Shown piece by piece: positions 6,939 through 7,875 of a stretch of DNA of 7,875 nucleotides. This stretch comes from Kordiimonadaceae bacterium UBA4441 (GTDB lineage Bacteria > Pseudomonadota > Alphaproteobacteria > Sphingomonadales > Emcibacteraceae): assembly GCA_002390425.1 (NCBI GenBank), contig DGPL01000042.1:72683-80557 (forward strand), read 5' to 3'. Within the stretch, counting starts at the first letter, position 1. Each line of letters opens with the position of its first letter. The translations under genes and the position numbers were made by a program. A model generated the notes under the pieces. The model worked only from the letters and a program-made list of their open reading frames with translations. It searched no databases and was not told the DNA's origin.

Positions 6939-6950
6939 AGGCGGTTTTTT
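6921..6950 (+). terminator. Intrinsic terminator, expression platform of the riboswitch
   Basis: ACCGTCT (6921-6927) pairs with AGGCGGT (6939-6945), including one G-U pair. After a T-T mismatch, GCT (6929-6931) pairs with AGC (6935-6937) around a TTT loop. The six T residues at 6945-6950 follow the stem. This is a strong rho-independent terminator only a few bases after the aptamer, and it is the likely output of the riboswitch. Confidence 0.8.
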
Positions 6951-7027
6951 ATTGGTCTGACCCACCATACGGGTTCGGTATTTGATGTTCAGCTTGTACA
7001 CCGAGACATTTCGTCTGAAGTACTAAA

Positions 7028-7033
7028 GAGGAG
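7028..7033 (+). promoter_or_regulatory. Strong ribosome binding site that decides the start of the next gene
   Basis: GAGGAG lies seven bases before ATG 7041. It selects this ATG over an upstream in-frame TTG at 6927, which lies inside the terminator hairpin and cannot be a credible start. The 77 bases between the terminator and this site contain a short inverted repeat, TTCAG (6988-6992) with CTGAA (7015-7019), of unknown significance. Confidence 0.75.
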
Positions 7034-7040
7034 AACTACA

Positions 7041-7676
7041 ATGATTACTAAACGTTCATTTTTAAGAGGATCTGGAGGTCTTCTTGGCGGCACACTATTA
7101 TGTAAATATTTCAATAATTTTGAAAGTTATGGAAAAGGCTTAATTGAAAGCTCCAAGGACTTTAAGAATGCATTATTTATTGATACATCGAACGGATGGT
7201 TTGAATTAGGAAGTTGGGATATTGCCGAATGGGGAGCCCCTAAATTCGTAAGGGACGAGTTACCGACTTGGTCTGAATATCTTGAGGCTGTCAAGGAAGA
7301 TTGGTTTGACTGCAATGACCCAGAAGATGTTATGCGTATTTATACCGAATATGGAATAAAGCCGTGTGAATATGGGCAACTGGTTGATGCCCGTAAATGG
7401 TTTTTTGAGTTTGAGTCTTCAAGTCGAGAGTTCCGAAGTTTCGCGCCACCTTGGCGTGCCCATGATTATCTTATCGACTTAGGTTTAGGTCCTGAACTTC
7501 ATAATACTGACTTTAATATTAACGATGGTTTGCTTTTTTTTACTGACCCTGATGATATTTATGAGCTTTACCTAGATTACGTGTTGCCACAAACTTCTAT
7601 GACCTTAACTCTGTTACAAAAGAAGCTAATTGAACTGAACGAGCCAACAAAAATAGTGATGAATTATGATAGTTAA
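7041..7676 (+). CDS. Unknown protein with a Tat-like signal, downstream of the SAM-II riboswitch
   Basis: This is a 211-residue protein that I do not recognise. Residues 3-9, TKRSFLR, resemble the twin-arginine motif S/T-R-R-x-F-L-K with Lys in place of the first Arg, a known but rarer variant. The following segment, GSGGLLGGTLL (10-20), is glycine-rich and mildly hydrophobic, as in Tat signals. This suggests export in a folded state, but no clear AxA cleavage site is seen, so the segment could stay as an anchor. The remainder is acidic and rich in Trp, Phe and Tyr, with Cys21, Cys91 and Cys109, an acidic run DPDDIYELYLDY (169-180) and no known catalytic motif. It does not resemble homoserine acyltransferases or other methionine enzymes. 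It lies 90 bases after the riboswitch terminator with no intervening promoter seen, so the riboswitch probably controls it. The next ORF overlaps its stop by 11 bases, suggesting translational coupling. Confidence 0.7.
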   Translation: MITKRSFLRGSGGLLGGTLLCKYFNNFESYGKGLIESSKDFKNALFIDTSNGWFELGSWDIAEWGAPKFVRDELPTWSEYLEAVKEDWFDCNDPEDVMRIYTEYGIKPCEYGQLVDARKWFFEFESSSREFRSFAPPWRAHDYLIDLGLGPELHNTDFNINDGLLFFTDPDDIYELYLDYVLPQTSMTLTLLQKKLIELNEPTKIVMNYDS

Positions 7677-7875
7677 CCCCTTATATTTGCAGAAATTTAA
7701 AAAGCCAATACCAGAACAGGATAACTCGCCTGTTACAGATGAGCATCTAGATTATATATTAGTCTTAATGGTCGACCAATATTGCGAAACATTGGAGCAT
7801 TATGCGGAAGTAAGGAATGTGGTGTTAGACCTTGTAAGGTCTGGCAGGACAAAATATCCTGGTGAGGCATATTCT
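7666..7875 (+). CDS. Unknown protein, 3' end beyond the window
   Basis: An uninterrupted frame starts at ATG 7666, within the last codons of the preceding gene, and runs for 70 codons to the window edge. It begins MIVNPLYLQKFKKP and continues with an acidic, probably helical segment (TDEHLDYILVLMVDQYCETLEHYAEVR at 24-50, split here only for description). No signal peptide and no recognised domain are seen. The 11-base overlap with the upstream gene suggests translational coupling. The ribosome site is poor (a GTGATG-like stretch just upstream), which fits coupled translation but also weakens the call. Confidence 0.5.
   Translation, partial: MIVNPLYLQKFKKPIPEQDNSPVTDEHLDYILVLMVDQYCETLEHYAEVRNVVLDLVRSGRTKYPGEAYS

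Noticed and set aside
6927..7040. Upstream extension of the Tat-like protein from a TTG start at 6927.
   Set aside because: The TTG lies inside the terminator hairpin and has no ribosome site, while ATG 7041 has a strong GAGGAG and places the Tat-like motif at the N-terminus.
7041..7103. A lipoprotein signal with Cys21 as the lipidated residue.
   Set aside because: The residues before Cys21 are Thr-Leu-Leu, which do not fit the lipobox requirement for a small residue at -1.
1..7875. CRISPR arrays, insertion sequences or phage genes.
   Set aside because: No regularly spaced direct repeats, transposase motifs, terminal inverted repeats or phage structural proteins were seen.

Overview
The window reads as AT-rich chromosomal DNA from a Gram-negative bacterium, most likely an alphaproteobacterium. 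The main evidence is a SAM-II-type riboswitch, a class known mostly from alphaproteobacteria. Export signals and a long membrane-anchored FadE-type acyl-CoA dehydrogenase fit a Gram-negative cell. The genus cannot be named from this sequence alone.

Layout. Positions 1-134 are a leader with a weak promoter and a small palindrome. Positions 135-2321 (+) encode an exported ankyrin-repeat protein of unknown role. A short AT-rich convergent gap separates it from fadE (2356-4773, -), a beta-oxidation acyl-CoA dehydrogenase. A 245-base divergent intergenic region (4774-5018) holds two mirror-image promoters whose -10 regions form a perfect 12-bp inverted repeat. From there gcdH (5019-6221, +) encodes glutaryl-CoA dehydrogenase. 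Ten bases later comes the 5' part of a thiamine-diphosphate 2-oxoacid dehydrogenase E1 gene (6232-6732), which stops before its cofactor-binding motif and is probably a broken remnant.

The most interesting part is 6733-7040, which has no convincing protein gene. It holds a promoter with a perfect TATAAT box, a SAM-II riboswitch aptamer that starts at the predicted transcription start, and a strong intrinsic terminator. The 3' pseudoknot strand of the aptamer is also complementary to the terminator hairpin, which gives a plausible SAM-controlled transcription switch. The next gene is not a recognisable methionine gene. It is a 211-residue unknown protein with a Tat-like signal (7041-7676), overlapped by a second unknown ORF that runs off the window (7666-7875).

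fadE and gcdH are both acyl-CoA dehydrogenases of catabolism (fatty acids; lysine and tryptophan via glutaryl-CoA), and their shared divergent control region suggests coordinated regulation. The broken E1 gene next to an orphan-looking riboswitch suggests a rearrangement (or an assembly join) near 6730-6860. Either the riboswitch has lost its methionine gene or it now controls a previously unrecognised SAM-responsive unit.
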